A stretch of DNA of 64,000 nucleotides from Bryobacterales bacterium (GCA_020847045.1 JADLCT010000058.1:62001-126000), one strand, 5' to 3'. Counted from the stretch's first letter, positions 32,681-41,082 are shown. Numbers and translations: made by a program. Notes: generated by a model not told the origin, from the sequence alone.

Positions 32681-34183
32681 ATGAAACGAACCATACTGTT
32701 GATGCTCGCACTGGCTGGCGGCCTGGCCGCCGATGTGCGGCTGCCCGCTCTCATTTCCGACCACATGCTGCTGCAGCGCGATGCACCGCTCCGCTTGTGG
32801 GGCTGGGCCACGCCCGGTGAACAGGTCAGCGTGACGCTGCTGGGCCAAACCAGCACGGCGGCGGCTACGCCGGACGGCAAATGGGAGGTGTACTTCACGC
32901 CCATCCACGCGCAGTCCACGCCCACGACGATCACCGTCAAGGGGAATAACCAGATCACGGTTCAGGACGTGCTGGTGGGCGATGTCTGGGTAGGCTCGGG
33001 CCAGTCCAACATGCAGTGGACGGTGAAGAACTCGAACAACCCGGAGGCTGAAATTGCCGCCGCGCAGTATCCGCAGATCCGGATCTTCCAGGTGGCGCTG
33101 AAGACCTCCGAGACGCCTCTGGACGACGTAACGGGAAAGTGGGCCCTGGTTACGCCGGAGTCGATTCCCAACTTTTCCGCGGTCGGTTATTTCTTTTCGC
33201 GCGAGTTGCACAAGCATCTCAAGACGCCGGTCGGCTTCATACAGTCGGCCTGGGGAGGGACTCCGGTGCAGGCATGGACGCGTTTGAGCCTGATTGAGTC
33301 CGATCTTTCGATGAACTGGGTGCTGGCCAACTGGCGCGAGGCGCTGGGGCGCTATCCGGCGGCCAAGGTGCGCCATGACAGGGCTGTGGCCGAATGGGAG
33401 GCCAAGGGCAAGCAGGGCGGCCGGCCGGCGGCTCCGATGGGCCCGGGGCATTCGCACACGCCTGGCGGGCTCTACAACGCCATGATCGTGCCGCTGCTGC
33501 CGTACGCGATCAAGGGCGCCATCTGGTATCAAGGGGAGAGCAACGCGGGCGGCAAGACGGCCAGCCAGTACAGACACCAGTTCGTGGAGATGATCCGCGA
33601 CTGGCGCGCGCACTGGGGTGTGGGCGATTTTCCGTTCCTGTACGTGCAACTGGCCAACTGGGCGCCCGGCAACGCGAACGGCTGGCCTCTGGTGCAGGAG
33701 GCGCAGGACAAGACTCTCGATTTGCGTGGAACCGGCATGGCCGTAATCACCGACATTGGCGATGAAAAGGACATTCACCCGAAGAACAAGCAGGACGTGG
33801 GTGCGCGTCTGGCGCTGGCGGCGCGGCACGTGGCTCATGGCGAGGACATTGTTTACTCGGGGCCGCGCTACCGGCAGATCACGCGGGAAGGGGCGAGCCT
33901 GCGCGTGTGGCTGAACCACTCCGGACGCGGTCTTGTGGCCAAGGGAGGCGGCGAGTTGAAGGGCTTCTTCGTGGCGGGCGCAGACCGCGCCTTCTTCCGC
34001 GCCACGGCCCGTATCGACGGCAAGACCGTCGTGGTTTCCTGCCCGGAAGTGGCCAACCCCGTTGCCGTCCGCTACAACTGGGCGCCGTTTCCCAACGGCA
34101 ACCTGTTCAATGCCGATGGTCTTCCCGCGTCGCTGTTCCGCAGCGATGATTGGGAAGACGTGACGATGCCTCCGGTGAACTGA
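32681..34183 (+). CDS. Sialate O-acetylesterase family protein
   Basis: 500 residues. Signal peptide (ILLMLALAGGLAADV), an N-terminal Ig-like domain (about 18-95), then the SGNH-hydrolase core with nucleophile S109 in VGSGQSNMQW, a block GAIWYQGESNAGG, and the His of the D-x-x-H type motif in DIHPKNKQDVG. It should remove O-acetyl groups from sialic acid or from other acetylated polysaccharides, in the periplasm. Second gene of the operon with the MFS transporter. Its stop TGA shares its A with the ATG of the following lipoprotein gene. Confidence 0.9.
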   Translation: MKRTILLMLALAGGLAADVRLPALISDHMLLQRDAPLRLWGWATPGEQVSVTLLGQTSTAAATPDGKWEVYFTPIHAQSTPTTITVKGNNQITVQDVLVGDVWVGSGQSNMQWTVKNSNNPEAEIAAAQYPQIRIFQVALKTSETPLDDVTGKWALVTPESIPNFSAVGYFFSRELHKHLKTPVGFIQSAWGGTPVQAWTRLSLIESDLSMNWVLANWREALGRYPAAKVRHDRAVAEWEAKGKQGGRPAAPMGPGHSHTPGGLYNAMIVPLLPYAIKGAIWYQGESNAGGKTASQYRHQFVEMIRDWRAHWGVGDFPFLYVQLANWAPGNANGWPLVQEAQDKTLDLRGTGMAVITDIGDEKDIHPKNKQDVGARLALAARHVAHGEDIVYSGPRYRQITREGASLRVWLNHSGRGLVAKGGGELKGFFVAGADRAFFRATARIDGKTVVVSCPEVANPVAVRYNWAPFPNGNLFNADGLPASLFRSDDWEDVTMPPVN

Positions 34184-34878
34184 TGTTACTGCTTGCCGCA
34201 GCCGTGGCACTGGTGGCCTGCGGCCGGGCGCCGGACTTTGACGAGGCGGCCACCACGGGCCGCTACGAGTTGAAGTTCACCGCGCATGGCGACTTTGAGT
34301 TCACGCTGCGCAACGGCCGCCTGGAGCTGGAGGTTTTCGAAGGAGGGGGCCCGGCTTCGGTGGCCTGTGTCTACACGCAGCGCGTGCCCCCGGCGGCCAG
34401 CATCCAGGCGCGTCTTTTGGAGGGCGCGCGCAAGCCCAAGGTGGCGGGCGAGCGGATTCGTTTCGAGAATGCGGAAGGGCCCTACGAGGTATGGTTCGAG
34501 TGGACGAACGAGCACGCCTTGTACCGATCGCCGCGGCCGGACTCCGTGCTTCCCGGCCATCGCATCCGGCAGGGTTCGACAGTTTTCGACAATAAACTGT
34601 CGGGCAGCGCCACGTTGACCGCAGTGGTGAAGGCGGCGACGACTGTATACATACGAGGCCCCGCCGTGCAGGCGACGCCGCCTCTGCCCAACGCGAAACT
34701 TGCGCTTTCGCAGCCGCTGCCCGGCCGCGCGCTGGCCCGGTTCAAGGCGTCCGCGGCGGGCTGCAGGTCGAAGGTGATCGAGCAGCCCGAAGAGGAAAAC
34801 GGGTATACGGCCGTGGTGATGCTGACGCCGGCGCGGATGCCGCGCGAATGCACATTGCGCGTCGAGTGGCGCCGGTAG
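34183..34878 (+). CDS. Putative lipoprotein of unknown function
   Basis: 231 residues from the ATG at 34183, which overlaps the preceding stop (TGATG). Signal peptide with lipobox AVALVACG (Cys14) and a beta-rich mature part with no family I can name (YELKFTAHGDFEFTLRNGRLELEVF). It is the last gene of the MFS / esterase unit and may act with the esterase at the membrane. GC-rich third positions agree with real coding. Confidence 0.7.
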   Translation: MLLLAAAVALVACGRAPDFDEAATTGRYELKFTAHGDFEFTLRNGRLELEVFEGGGPASVACVYTQRVPPAASIQARLLEGARKPKVAGERIRFENAEGPYEVWFEWTNEHALYRSPRPDSVLPGHRIRQGSTVFDNKLSGSATLTAVVKAATTVYIRGPAVQATPPLPNAKLALSQPLPGRALARFKASAAGCRSKVIEQPEEENGYTAVVMLTPARMPRECTLRVEWRR

Positions 34879-34892
34879 CGCTCGCGGAGGGA

Positions 34893-34898
34893 TACAAT
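34893..34898 (+). promoter_or_regulatory. Putative -10 of near-leaderless isomerase promoter
   Basis: GATACAAT ends 9 nt before the ATG at 34908. A GGAGG lies 5' of the -10, so it cannot serve as ribosome-binding site if transcription starts here. It lies just after the stop of the preceding gene. Confidence 0.5.
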
Positions 34899-34907
34899 CA
34901 AGTCGCC

Positions 34908-35756
34908 ATGCATGCGACCCACCTTACCCGCCGTTCTCTGCTTGCCACGTCAATGGCCACGGTTCTGGCCCGGACCACGCCCGCCGCCAGCTTGTATCCG
35001 AAGCTGCTCGGCGCGCAACTCTACACGGTGCGGAACATCCTGCCCAAGGACCCGGCGGGCGTGCTGAAAGCGATGGCGCTGATCGGGTACAAGGAGGTGG
35101 AGGGGGCGCCCGAGTTTCTGGCGCAGCACGGCAAACTGATCACCGATGTGGGCATGAGCATGCCGTGCGCCATGGTGAACCTGCCGGCGCTGGCCGGAGA
35201 TAAGGGCGAGGCCACGATCGCCGGCGCGCATCAGTTGGGCCTCAAGAGCATCGGGCTCTCCTACTTGAACGAGCAGGAACGGAGCGGCATTGGGGCCGCG
35301 CTGGCGGCCATGAACCGCGCCGCGGAGCTGGCCGCGAAAGCGGGCATGAACTTCTACTATCACAACCACTGTTTCGAGTTCGGCGGCGCGCCGGGGGCGC
35401 GCGTGTGGGACCGGATTCTCAAAGAGTGCTCGCCCAAGGTGATGCTGGAGTGCGACGTGTTCTGGCTCACCGTGGGCGGGCAGGACCCGGCGGCCATCAT
35501 CGCGCAGCTTGGCAAACGCGTGTTGAGTTTGCATCTGAAGGACGTGGAGAAGGGCACGAAGGTGTACCACCAGGAGCGTGAGGTGCCGCGGAGCGCGTTC
35601 AAGGAATGCGGCAGCGGCACGGTGGATTTCAAGAAGGTTCTGGCGGCGGCCAGGAAGGCCGGCGTGCGGCACTTCTTCGTCGAGCAGGACGCGACGCCGG
35701 GCGATCCGCTGGCCAGCATACGGCAGAGCTACCAGTACCTGCGCAAGCTGGGCTGA
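34908..35756 (+). CDS. Tat-exported sugar phosphate isomerase/epimerase-like protein
   Basis: 282 residues. Tat signal HLTRRSLLATSMATVL, then an AP-endonuclease-2 type TIM barrel (xylose-isomerase-like): LGAQLYTVRNILPKDPAGV at the first strand, NFYYHNHCFEF and VMLECDVFWLTVGGQDP with metal-ligand residues E and D, LSLHLKDVEKG (His) and RHFFVEQDATPG (Glu). This class isomerises or epimerises sugars. Export by Tat suggests that it folds with its metal in the cytoplasm and then works in the periplasm. No close partner gene is on the same strand; the convergent oxidoreductase of the same kind follows. Confidence 0.88.
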   Translation: MHATHLTRRSLLATSMATVLARTTPAASLYPKLLGAQLYTVRNILPKDPAGVLKAMALIGYKEVEGAPEFLAQHGKLITDVGMSMPCAMVNLPALAGDKGEATIAGAHQLGLKSIGLSYLNEQERSGIGAALAAMNRAAELAAKAGMNFYYHNHCFEFGGAPGARVWDRILKECSPKVMLECDVFWLTVGGQDPAAIIAQLGKRVLSLHLKDVEKGTKVYHQEREVPRSAFKECGSGTVDFKKVLAAARKAGVRHFFVEQDATPGDPLASIRQSYQYLRKLG

Positions 35757-35765
35757 GAACCGGAA

Positions 35766-35790
35766 CGGGGGCCACTCGCGGCGGCCCCCG
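35766..35790. terminator. Shared hairpin between convergent genes
   Basis: CGGGGGCC and GGCCCCCG pair around a 9-nt loop, midway in the 40-nt gap between the isomerase and oxidoreductase stop codons. No T-run follows on either strand, so it is a stem that may slow or stop polymerase rather than a classic terminator. Confidence 0.45.
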
Positions 35791-35796
35791 AAGGAA

Positions 35797-36984
35797 TCAG
35801 GCCGAGCGCATCATTTCATCCCAGGTGACTTCGCGCTTCTGGTGTACGGCCATGCGGCCCATGATGGCGGTGAGCGTGCTTTCGCCGGCGCTCTTCCACA
35901 TGTGGATGGGTTTTTTCTCCACGATGCCGCGGAAGAAAGCCTCGACGGCGTCGATGGTGATTTCGCGCGGCGAGTCGCGTTTTTCGATCAGGCTGCGGTC
36001 GCGCAGGTCGTCGGCGTTGGGATAGCTCCAGTTTCCTTCCGGGCCATGGAGCTTGTAGTATTTGCGCGAGGTTTCCAGCATTCCCTTCGAGCCGTAGAGC
36101 TGCTCCTTCACGTCGCGGTATCCGGCCGTGTGTTTGATGCTGATGAGCCAGCCTTCGATGTTGCCGGGATAGTGGAAGGCGATGTTGTGGTAGTCGGTTT
36201 TCCAGTCGCCGTAGGGCACGGGATAGCGCAGTCCGGCCGTGCCGCTGGCGCGGAGCGGATGGGCGTCCATGGCGAACCAGTTCAGGGTATCCACGCCGTG
36301 GCAATCCTGTTCAACGATGGGTCCGCCGGAGGTCTCCTCCCAGCGGCCCCAGTTGCGTAGCTTTTCGTCGGGCCCGTCGTAGCGGTTGCGGTAGCTGGTG
36401 GGGGGCGGGCCGCCGAGCACCCAGTAGCTCATCATGAGTTTCATCTCGCCGATGCGGCCCGACTTGAGGTGGCCCATGGCGGTGAGATATTCCGGGCTGA
36501 AGCGCTGCTGGTAGCCGAATTGAATGGTGCGGTCCTGGCGGGCTTTGGCGCCGGCGGCGAGCAGGCGTTTGCAGCCGGCCACATCGGCGCCGCCGGGTTT
36601 TTCGCAATAGATGTGCTTGCCGCTTTGGACGGCGAGTTCGAAGTGCTCGGGGTGAAGATAAACGGGCGTGGCGATGAGAACGGCGTCGATGCCGGGGTTT
36701 CCGAGCAGATCGTTGAGGTCGCGGTAGGCAGGCACGCTGGCCGCGCCGGGAATCTCGGTTTTGCCCTGGTCGATGCGGTCGGGGAACTTGTCGCAAATGG
36801 CGGCCAGGCGGGCGTTTTTGTCCTGCGCCATGAAGGCGCCGACATAGCGGCCGCGGCCTCCGGTTCCGATGACGCCGAAACTGATGGCGGAGTTGGCGGG
36901 TGTGCCGAAGGCGGTTTCTGGTTTAACGAGAAGAAGTCCGCTGGCGGCGCCGGTCAGCGCCTGACGTCTGCTGAAGGTGCTCAT
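35797..36984 (-). CDS. Tat-exported Gfo/Idh/MocA family oxidoreductase
   Basis: 395 residues. Tat signal (FSRRQALTGAASGLLL), Rossmann nucleotide-binding motif GVIGTGGRGRYVG at about 37-49, AVLIATPVYLHPEH and HIYCEKPGG with the conserved EKP lysine, and the C-terminal GGPIVEQDCHGVDTLNW. Family members use NAD(P) to oxidise or reduce sugars; secreted members keep the cofactor bound. GGGAGG lies 5 nt upstream of the ATG. It stands next to the convergent sugar isomerase of the same export type, and the two may act on the same sugar. Confidence 0.92.
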   Translation of the reverse strand: MSTFSRRQALTGAASGLLLVKPETAFGTPANSAISFGVIGTGGRGRYVGAFMAQDKNARLAAICDKFPDRIDQGKTEIPGAASVPAYRDLNDLLGNPGIDAVLIATPVYLHPEHFELAVQSGKHIYCEKPGGADVAGCKRLLAAGAKARQDRTIQFGYQQRFSPEYLTAMGHLKSGRIGEMKLMMSYWVLGGPPPTSYRNRYDGPDEKLRNWGRWEETSGGPIVEQDCHGVDTLNWFAMDAHPLRASGTAGLRYPVPYGDWKTDYHNIAFHYPGNIEGWLISIKHTAGYRDVKEQLYGSKGMLETSRKYYKLHGPEGNWSYPNADDLRDRSLIEKRDSPREITIDAVEAFFRGIVEKKPIHMWKSAGESTLTAIMGRMAVHQKREVTWDEMMRSA

Positions 36985-37068
36985 GAAGCCTCCCTAGATA
37001 AGATTCGCGCTGGTGTGGCGCGATCCCAGGTTGCTCCAGGGCCCCATGAAACCGGACAGAATCCTTAT

Positions 37069-37902
37069 CTACAGTTTATACGCTTCGATGGCGGTGAGCC
37101 CGAGGATGCGGTCGCGTTCGTCCACGCTGAGGCTGGCGATGGCGGTGTTCACCACCTGCCACCAGTGCGCATAGGGGCAGGCCACCAGCATCACGGGCCA
37201 GTCGGAGCCGAACATCAGGCGCTTGGGTCCGAACGCCTCCAGCACGGTGTCGATGTAGGGACGCAACTGGTCCGGCGTCCAGGTTTCCCAGTTGGCTTCG
37301 GTGACCATGCCGCTGATCTTGCAATAGACGTTCGGCCGCCGGGCCATTTCGCGGATGTCCGTGGCCCAGGGTTCGCGATGGCCCGCTTTGATGCCGGGCT
37401 TGGCGATGTGGTCCAGTATGAAGACCTGACCGGGATGGCGGTCCACGAACTGGATGGATGGTTTCAGGTGACGTTCAAAGATGAGGATGTCGTAGGCGAG
37501 CCCGAGCGGCTTCAACAGGGAGACGCCGCGGCTGAGGTCGTCGCGGAGGATGAAGTTGTCGTCGGGCTCGTCTTGCACGACGTGGCGGACGCCTTTGAAC
37601 TTGGGGTGCGCGGCGAAGTGTTCCAGCCGGTTTTCGACGCCGGGCGCCATGAGGGGTGCCCAGCCGACGACGCCACGGATGAAGCCGTGCCGGGAGGCGT
37701 GGGCAAGCAGAAAGTCGGTCTCCTCGACGGTCTGGCGCGCCTGGACGCTAACCACGCCGCCGATGCCGACCGGAGCGGTGGCGGCGAGGAGATCGTCCGG
37801 TGTGAAGTCGCGCCGCAAGGCGGCCATGGAATCACCGATCCAGCCGTACTCTTTGGGCGAGTAGTTCCAGAAGTGGTGATGGGCATCGACACGCTGGGCC
37901 AT
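37069..37902 (-). CDS. Amidohydrolase, L-fuconolactonase-like (COG3618)
   Basis: 277 residues. Metal-binding motif DAHHHFW at residues 6-12, then RHVVQDEP, FILDHIAKPGI and FGSDWPVM with the barrel-end Asp. This is the pattern of the amidohydrolase-2 / fuconolactonase group, which opens sugar lactones to acids. No signal peptide, so cytoplasmic. It is divergent from the zinc dehydrogenase, whose product could be the lactone. The start codons of the two genes are only 28 nt apart and their -10 boxes overlap. TATCAT ends 11 nt before the ATG. Confidence 0.85.
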   Translation of the reverse strand: MAQRVDAHHHFWNYSPKEYGWIGDSMAALRRDFTPDDLLAATAPVGIGGVVSVQARQTVEETDFLLAHASRHGFIRGVVGWAPLMAPGVENRLEHFAAHPKFKGVRHVVQDEPDDNFILRDDLSRGVSLLKPLGLAYDILIFERHLKPSIQFVDRHPGQVFILDHIAKPGIKAGHREPWATDIREMARRPNVYCKISGMVTEANWETWTPDQLRPYIDTVLEAFGPKRLMFGSDWPVMLVACPYAHWWQVVNTAIASLSVDERDRILGLTAIEAYKL

Positions 37903-37913
37903 GAGGGAATCCC

Positions 37914-37923
37914 ATGATACGCT
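37914..37923. promoter_or_regulatory. Overlapping divergent -10 elements
   Basis: ATGATACGCT reads TACGCT on the plus strand (7 nt before the GTG at 37931) and TATCAT on the minus strand (11 nt before the ATG at 37902). The two hexamers share two bases, so one polymerase would exclude the other. No -35 boxes are evident. Confidence 0.45.
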
Positions 37924-37930
37924 AGCCCGG

Positions 37931-38926
37931 GTGAAGGCGCTTCAACTCTCCGCCCTGCGCACGATCGCGCTTGCCGACGTGCCCGAACCCGCCGCTCCGG
38001 CTCCCGGCCACGCCCTGGTGCGCACGCTGCGCGTGGGCGTCTGCGGCAGCGATCTGCATGCCTACAACGGCCGGCAGATGTTTGTCGAGTATCCGCGCAT
38101 CCTGGGCCATGAGCTGGCCGTGGAGGTTCTGGCGGTGAACGGGGAGGCGGAGTGGAAGCCGGGCGATATTGGCTGCGTGAATCCATTTTTGTCGTGTGGG
38201 GAGTGCCCCACGTGCCGGGTGGGCCGGACCAACTGTTGCACGCGGCTGCGGACGCTGGGCGTGCACATCGACGGCGGGATGTGCGAGCGGTTCACACTGC
38301 CGGTGGCGAAGCTGCATCGCGGCGAGGGCCTCACGTTGGAGCAACTAGCGACCGTGGAGCCACTGTGCATCGGCCATCACGCGGTGCGCCGCGGGGCGCC
38401 GCGGCCGGGCGAGCGTGTGCTGGTGACCGGCGCCGGTCCGATTGGGCTGGCGGTGGTGGAAGGACTGCGCGGGTCGGGCGCTCAGGTGACGATCGCCGAG
38501 CGGAGTCTGGCGCGGAGGCGGTTTCTCTCGGAGACGCTGGGAGACAGGCTGGGCGGCGCACGGGTGGCCCACTCCACCGAGGGGTTGCTGGCCGAACTGG
38601 TGATCGACGCGACAGGTTCGCCGGCGGCCATGAATGCCGCTCCGGAGCATGTGGCGCATGGCGGGCGGCTGGTGTTCGTGGGCCATCATCCGGGAGACAT
38701 CAGCCTGCACAACCCGCTGTTGCACGCGCGCGAGGTGACGGTGCTGTTCAGCCGGAACGCGGACGAATCGGATTTCGGATGGGTGATCTCGCGCCTGCGG
38801 CAGGGAGTGATTGATTCGACGCCCTGGTTCGCACCGCTGACGGCCCCGGAGGATGTGGCGGCGGAGTTTCCCGTGTGGCTTGACCCGGAGCAGGGGATTG
38901 TAAAACCGGTGATTGACTTCACCTGA
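37931..38926 (+). CDS. Zinc-dependent alcohol/sugar dehydrogenase
   Basis: 331 residues from the GTG at 37931. Medium-chain dehydrogenase fold: VCGSDLHAYNG (catalytic zinc Cys), LGHELAVEV, four structural-zinc cysteines in CGECPTCRVGRTNCC, and VTGAGPIGLAVVEGL as the Rossmann loop. Members oxidise polyols or aldoses such as L-idonate, sorbitol, threonine or fucose. An ATG at 37901 is in frame but lies inside the divergent gene's start codon and upstream of the -10. Cytoplasmic. With the lactonase-like gene next to it, an aldose dehydrogenase is a sensible guess. Confidence 0.85.
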   Translation: MKALQLSALRTIALADVPEPAAPAPGHALVRTLRVGVCGSDLHAYNGRQMFVEYPRILGHELAVEVLAVNGEAEWKPGDIGCVNPFLSCGECPTCRVGRTNCCTRLRTLGVHIDGGMCERFTLPVAKLHRGEGLTLEQLATVEPLCIGHHAVRRGAPRPGERVLVTGAGPIGLAVVEGLRGSGAQVTIAERSLARRRFLSETLGDRLGGARVAHSTEGLLAELVIDATGSPAAMNAAPEHVAHGGRLVFVGHHPGDISLHNPLLHAREVTVLFSRNADESDFGWVISRLRQGVIDSTPWFAPLTAPEDVAAEFPVWLDPEQGIVKPVIDFT

Positions 38927-38969
38927 GTGGGGAGCGGGTTTTCCGGGGAGGTAGGCCTACAAATATTAA

Positions 38970-38992
38970 GCCCCGGGGGGGTACCCCGGGGC
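38970..38992 (-). terminator. Very GC-rich hairpin, possible terminator
   Basis: GCCCCGGGG and CCCCGGGGC pair around five bases. On the minus strand the stem is followed by TTAATATTTG, a weak U-tract, so it might end a minus-strand message from the gene at 39172-39468. On the plus strand no T-run follows. Confidence 0.45.
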
Positions 38993-39013
38993 CTCGCGTT
39001 GAGAGGGGGTAGC

Positions 39014-39068
39014 AGCGAGCTAGGACTCGCTACTAGGAATGCAGGTTAGTCTTGGAGGACTAACTAGT
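39014..39068. repeat. Two adjacent stem-loops
   Basis: AGCGAG/CTCGCT (39014-39031) and the nested ACTAG-TTAGTC / GACTAA-CTAGT (39032-39068) each use a six-base loop. Together with the GC hairpin at 38970 they fill the gap between the dehydrogenase and the small membrane protein. They may form a 3' UTR structure or an independent RNA; no open frame covers them. Confidence 0.4.
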
Positions 39069-39171
39069 AAGTGATTCCAGTATGCCACACAGCGGCGGGT
39101 GTGACAAGCAAAATTCTTGTGTTGGGAGAAATTTTTCACCGTTTGAAGAATTTGACGGCCATCAGGGCGCA

Positions 39172-39468
39172 TTAGGAGGGCAGGTGGGCGGAGCCCAGGA
39201 TGAGCGCCACCAGGTTCCAAGCCACCAGAAGCGCGAACATGACGTTGATTCGCGACAGCAACCGTTCTTTGCCCATCCGCAGGCAGTAGAAGCCGAGCAT
39301 GAGGGCCGCCAGTTTGACAAAGGCCAGCCCGAGGAATGGCGAGGGCGCCAGTTGCATGCTCCAGCGAACAAAGGGATTCCCCTCTTGCACGCCCGTGAGG
39401 AGGAAAGCGATGGTAGTCAGGTAGTCCAGCACCTGGAGGTAGGAGAACTGCCAAAGGAGTGAGGTCAC
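39172..39468 (-). CDS. Small membrane protein, DUF5658-like
   Basis: 98 residues from the GTG at 39468, preceded by GGAG with 8-nt spacing; a GTG at 39516 adds 16 residues without a ribosome-binding site. Three hydrophobic segments and the block LDYLTTIAFLLTGVQEGNP followed by FVRW are typical of DUF5658 (D-x-x-T-T / E-x-N-P motif). Function is unknown. The remaining gap up to the next gene is AT-richer and contains ACCGGTACCGGG-type short repeats but no gene. Confidence 0.7.
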   Translation of the reverse strand: MTSLLWQFSYLQVLDYLTTIAFLLTGVQEGNPFVRWSMQLAPSPFLGLAFVKLAALMLGFYCLRMGKERLLSRINVMFALLVAWNLVALILGSAHLPS

Positions 39469-39672
39469 GAATCGGTCTCCGCAGAATGAGTGGTCTAGGG
39501 TAAACACCCGTCTCACAACATGTTTGCAGAGCGAGGCTGATCCGTAAATAGTACGCGTTGCAACAATTTACTGAACCGGTACCGGGCGGTCGCGGGTACC
39601 GATGGGGTAAGGACTGTTAAGGGGTACTGCGGGAAGAACTCAGGGGAACAGCGGAGTGGACGGGCAAGCGGT

Positions 39673-40077
39673 TCAAAAATTGGGAGTTTTGTCTTTCTTC
39701 TTCATTTTGGCGTCGCGTTCGATGCGGTACTGCTCATATTCGGCCAACTGCCAGGGGCTGAGCAGCTGGCGGATCTGGTTGATCTGGGCTTCGTGGATGG
39801 CTGTGTATTCGGGGCGGTGCTTGTCGTAGACCTGTTTGTAGAGCACGCGGGTTTGTTCGAGGATGGACTGCAACTGCGTAACCTGCTCTTCGTTCAGTTT
39901 CAGGCGGCCGCCGAGTTCGGCCACATAGCGGCGGCGGAACTCCTCTGGAGAGGGCCGGCCGGAGGTGGCGTTCACGATGCGGGAAGCGTACATCCAATGG
40001 CCGAAGCCGCCAACGGCGACGCCGCTGACGAAGACCAGGGCGACGTACAAAGCCGCCTGAAAGGTGGAACGCTTCAC
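39673..40077 (-). CDS. Periplasmic Spy/CnrX-like sensor or resistance protein
   Basis: 134 residues. N-terminal transmembrane anchor (about 7-27), then helices with LNEEQVTQLQSILEQTRVLYKQVY and IRQLLSPWQLAEYEQYR, the hairpin pattern of the heavy-metal-resistance / Spy / CnrX group (LxxxQ repeats). Members bind metal or unfolded protein in the periplasm, and in CnrYXH such a protein controls the anti-sigma factor. The ATG overlaps the stop of the upstream gene (ATGA), forming a sigma / membrane protein / periplasmic protein operon. Histidine and methionine are few, so metal sensing is not proved. Confidence 0.72.
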   Translation of the reverse strand: MKRSTFQAALYVALVFVSGVAVGGFGHWMYASRIVNATSGRPSPEEFRRRYVAELGGRLKLNEEQVTQLQSILEQTRVLYKQVYDKHRPEYTAIHEAQINQIRQLLSPWQLAEYEQYRIERDAKMKKKDKTPNF

Positions 40078-40427
40078 CGGCTGTCCCCCTGTTGGGCATT
40101 GAAGGGATCGAGCGAAGAGGAAGAAACGGCGTAAGCCATTACTTCGGGGGAGGAGTCGGCTTCGAGCGTGTCCATGTAGGTCATGGAGTAAACATCACGC
40201 GGGGGCGCGGATGAGGGGACGTAGTGCAGGGCAATCAGGAAGAGGCTGAAAGCGGCGGCCGTGGCGGCCAGGCGGCGCGAATAGAACTTGAGGTGATAGA
40301 GGAAGCCGCGCCGGGCCTCGATTTTGCGCCACACGCCGGGCATGAAGTCAGCCGAGGGCTGAGGCGGCTCGCACGCATCGGCGTAGCGCGCCCAGAGATC
40401 GTTCAACCTCCGAAATGGATCCGTCAT
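40074..40427 (-). CDS. Probable membrane anti-sigma factor
   Basis: 117 residues with one transmembrane helix at about 52-68 (TAAAFSLFLIALHYVPSS), a cytoplasmic N-terminal half (RLNDLWARYADACEPPQPSADFMPGVWRKIE) and a short periplasmic tail. The lack of a zinc-binding HxxxCxxC motif sets it apart from ZAS anti-sigma factors. Its position directly after an ECF sigma gene (16 nt) and before the Spy/CnrX-like gene (4-nt overlap) makes an anti-sigma role likely. The call rests mainly on context. Confidence 0.65.
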   Translation of the reverse strand: MTDPFRRLNDLWARYADACEPPQPSADFMPGVWRKIEARRGFLYHLKFYSRRLAATAAAFSLFLIALHYVPSSAPPRDVYSMTYMDTLEADSSPEVMAYAVSSSSLDPFNAQQGDSR

Positions 40428-40443
40428 TCCACCACCTCTCCTA

Positions 40444-41082
40444 TCACATCACATCTTCCTGGCTGGTGTCCGGCAGGTTTTCAGCTACCTCTTCCGCTGC
40501 GGCAGCGCGGGCGCGGGGTTCGCCGCCGGACTTCTCATACGCCTTCAGAACACGCTGCCGGGCGCGGTATAGGCGCACCTTGAGGGCATTTTCGTTGACG
40601 CCGTAGATGCTCTCCAACTCCTTGAGCGAGAGACCTTCCACCTCTTTCAGCGTGAGCAGCAGGCGGTCCTCTTCGCTGACCTCGCTGAGCAGTCCCTGTA
40701 CAAACTCGCGGATACCGGCCCGCCGCACCTCTTCGGTGCGCTGGCCGCCCGCCGCGGCGGCGTCGGCCATTACCACCTGCTGTTCGCTCAGGTCGGCCAT
40801 GCGCGATTCCTGCCGCCGCTTCTGGCGGCGCAGGTAGTCGTAACAGGTATTGACCGTCAGGCGGTAGAGCCAGGGTTCGAAGACGTTCAGCGAACGCAGT
40901 TGGTCCAACGAGTAGTACAACCTCATGAAGACCTCCTGGGCCACATCCTCCACGTCTTCGGGCCGGCCGATGAGCCGCGAGATCGTACCCATAATCCGTT
41001 TCCGGTATGCCAGCACGATCTGGTTGAATGCAGCATCGTCTCCCTGACTGGCCCTCTCGATCAGTCCGAATTCGATCAGCAT
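40444..41082 (-). CDS. ECF RNA polymerase sigma factor
   Basis: 212 residues. Region 2 contains DDAAFNQIVLAYRKRIMG and PEDVEDVAQEVFMRLYYSL; region 2.4 LYRLTVNTCYDYLRRQKRR; region 4 contains LKEVEGLSLKELESIYGVNENALKVRLYRARQRVLKA. It should direct transcription of its own operon and of unlinked targets. The C-terminal 25 residues (GEPRARAAAAEEVAEN) are low complexity. It is followed by the anti-sigma-like and periplasmic genes. A short inverted repeat, AACCTGTTAGGTT at 41149-41161, lies about 65 nt upstream. Confidence 0.9.
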   Translation of the reverse strand: MLIEFGLIERASQGDDAAFNQIVLAYRKRIMGTISRLIGRPEDVEDVAQEVFMRLYYSLDQLRSLNVFEPWLYRLTVNTCYDYLRRQKRRQESRMADLSEQQVVMADAAAAGGQRTEEVRRAGIREFVQGLLSEVSEEDRLLLTLKEVEGLSLKELESIYGVNENALKVRLYRARQRVLKAYEKSGGEPRARAAAAEEVAENLPDTSQEDVM

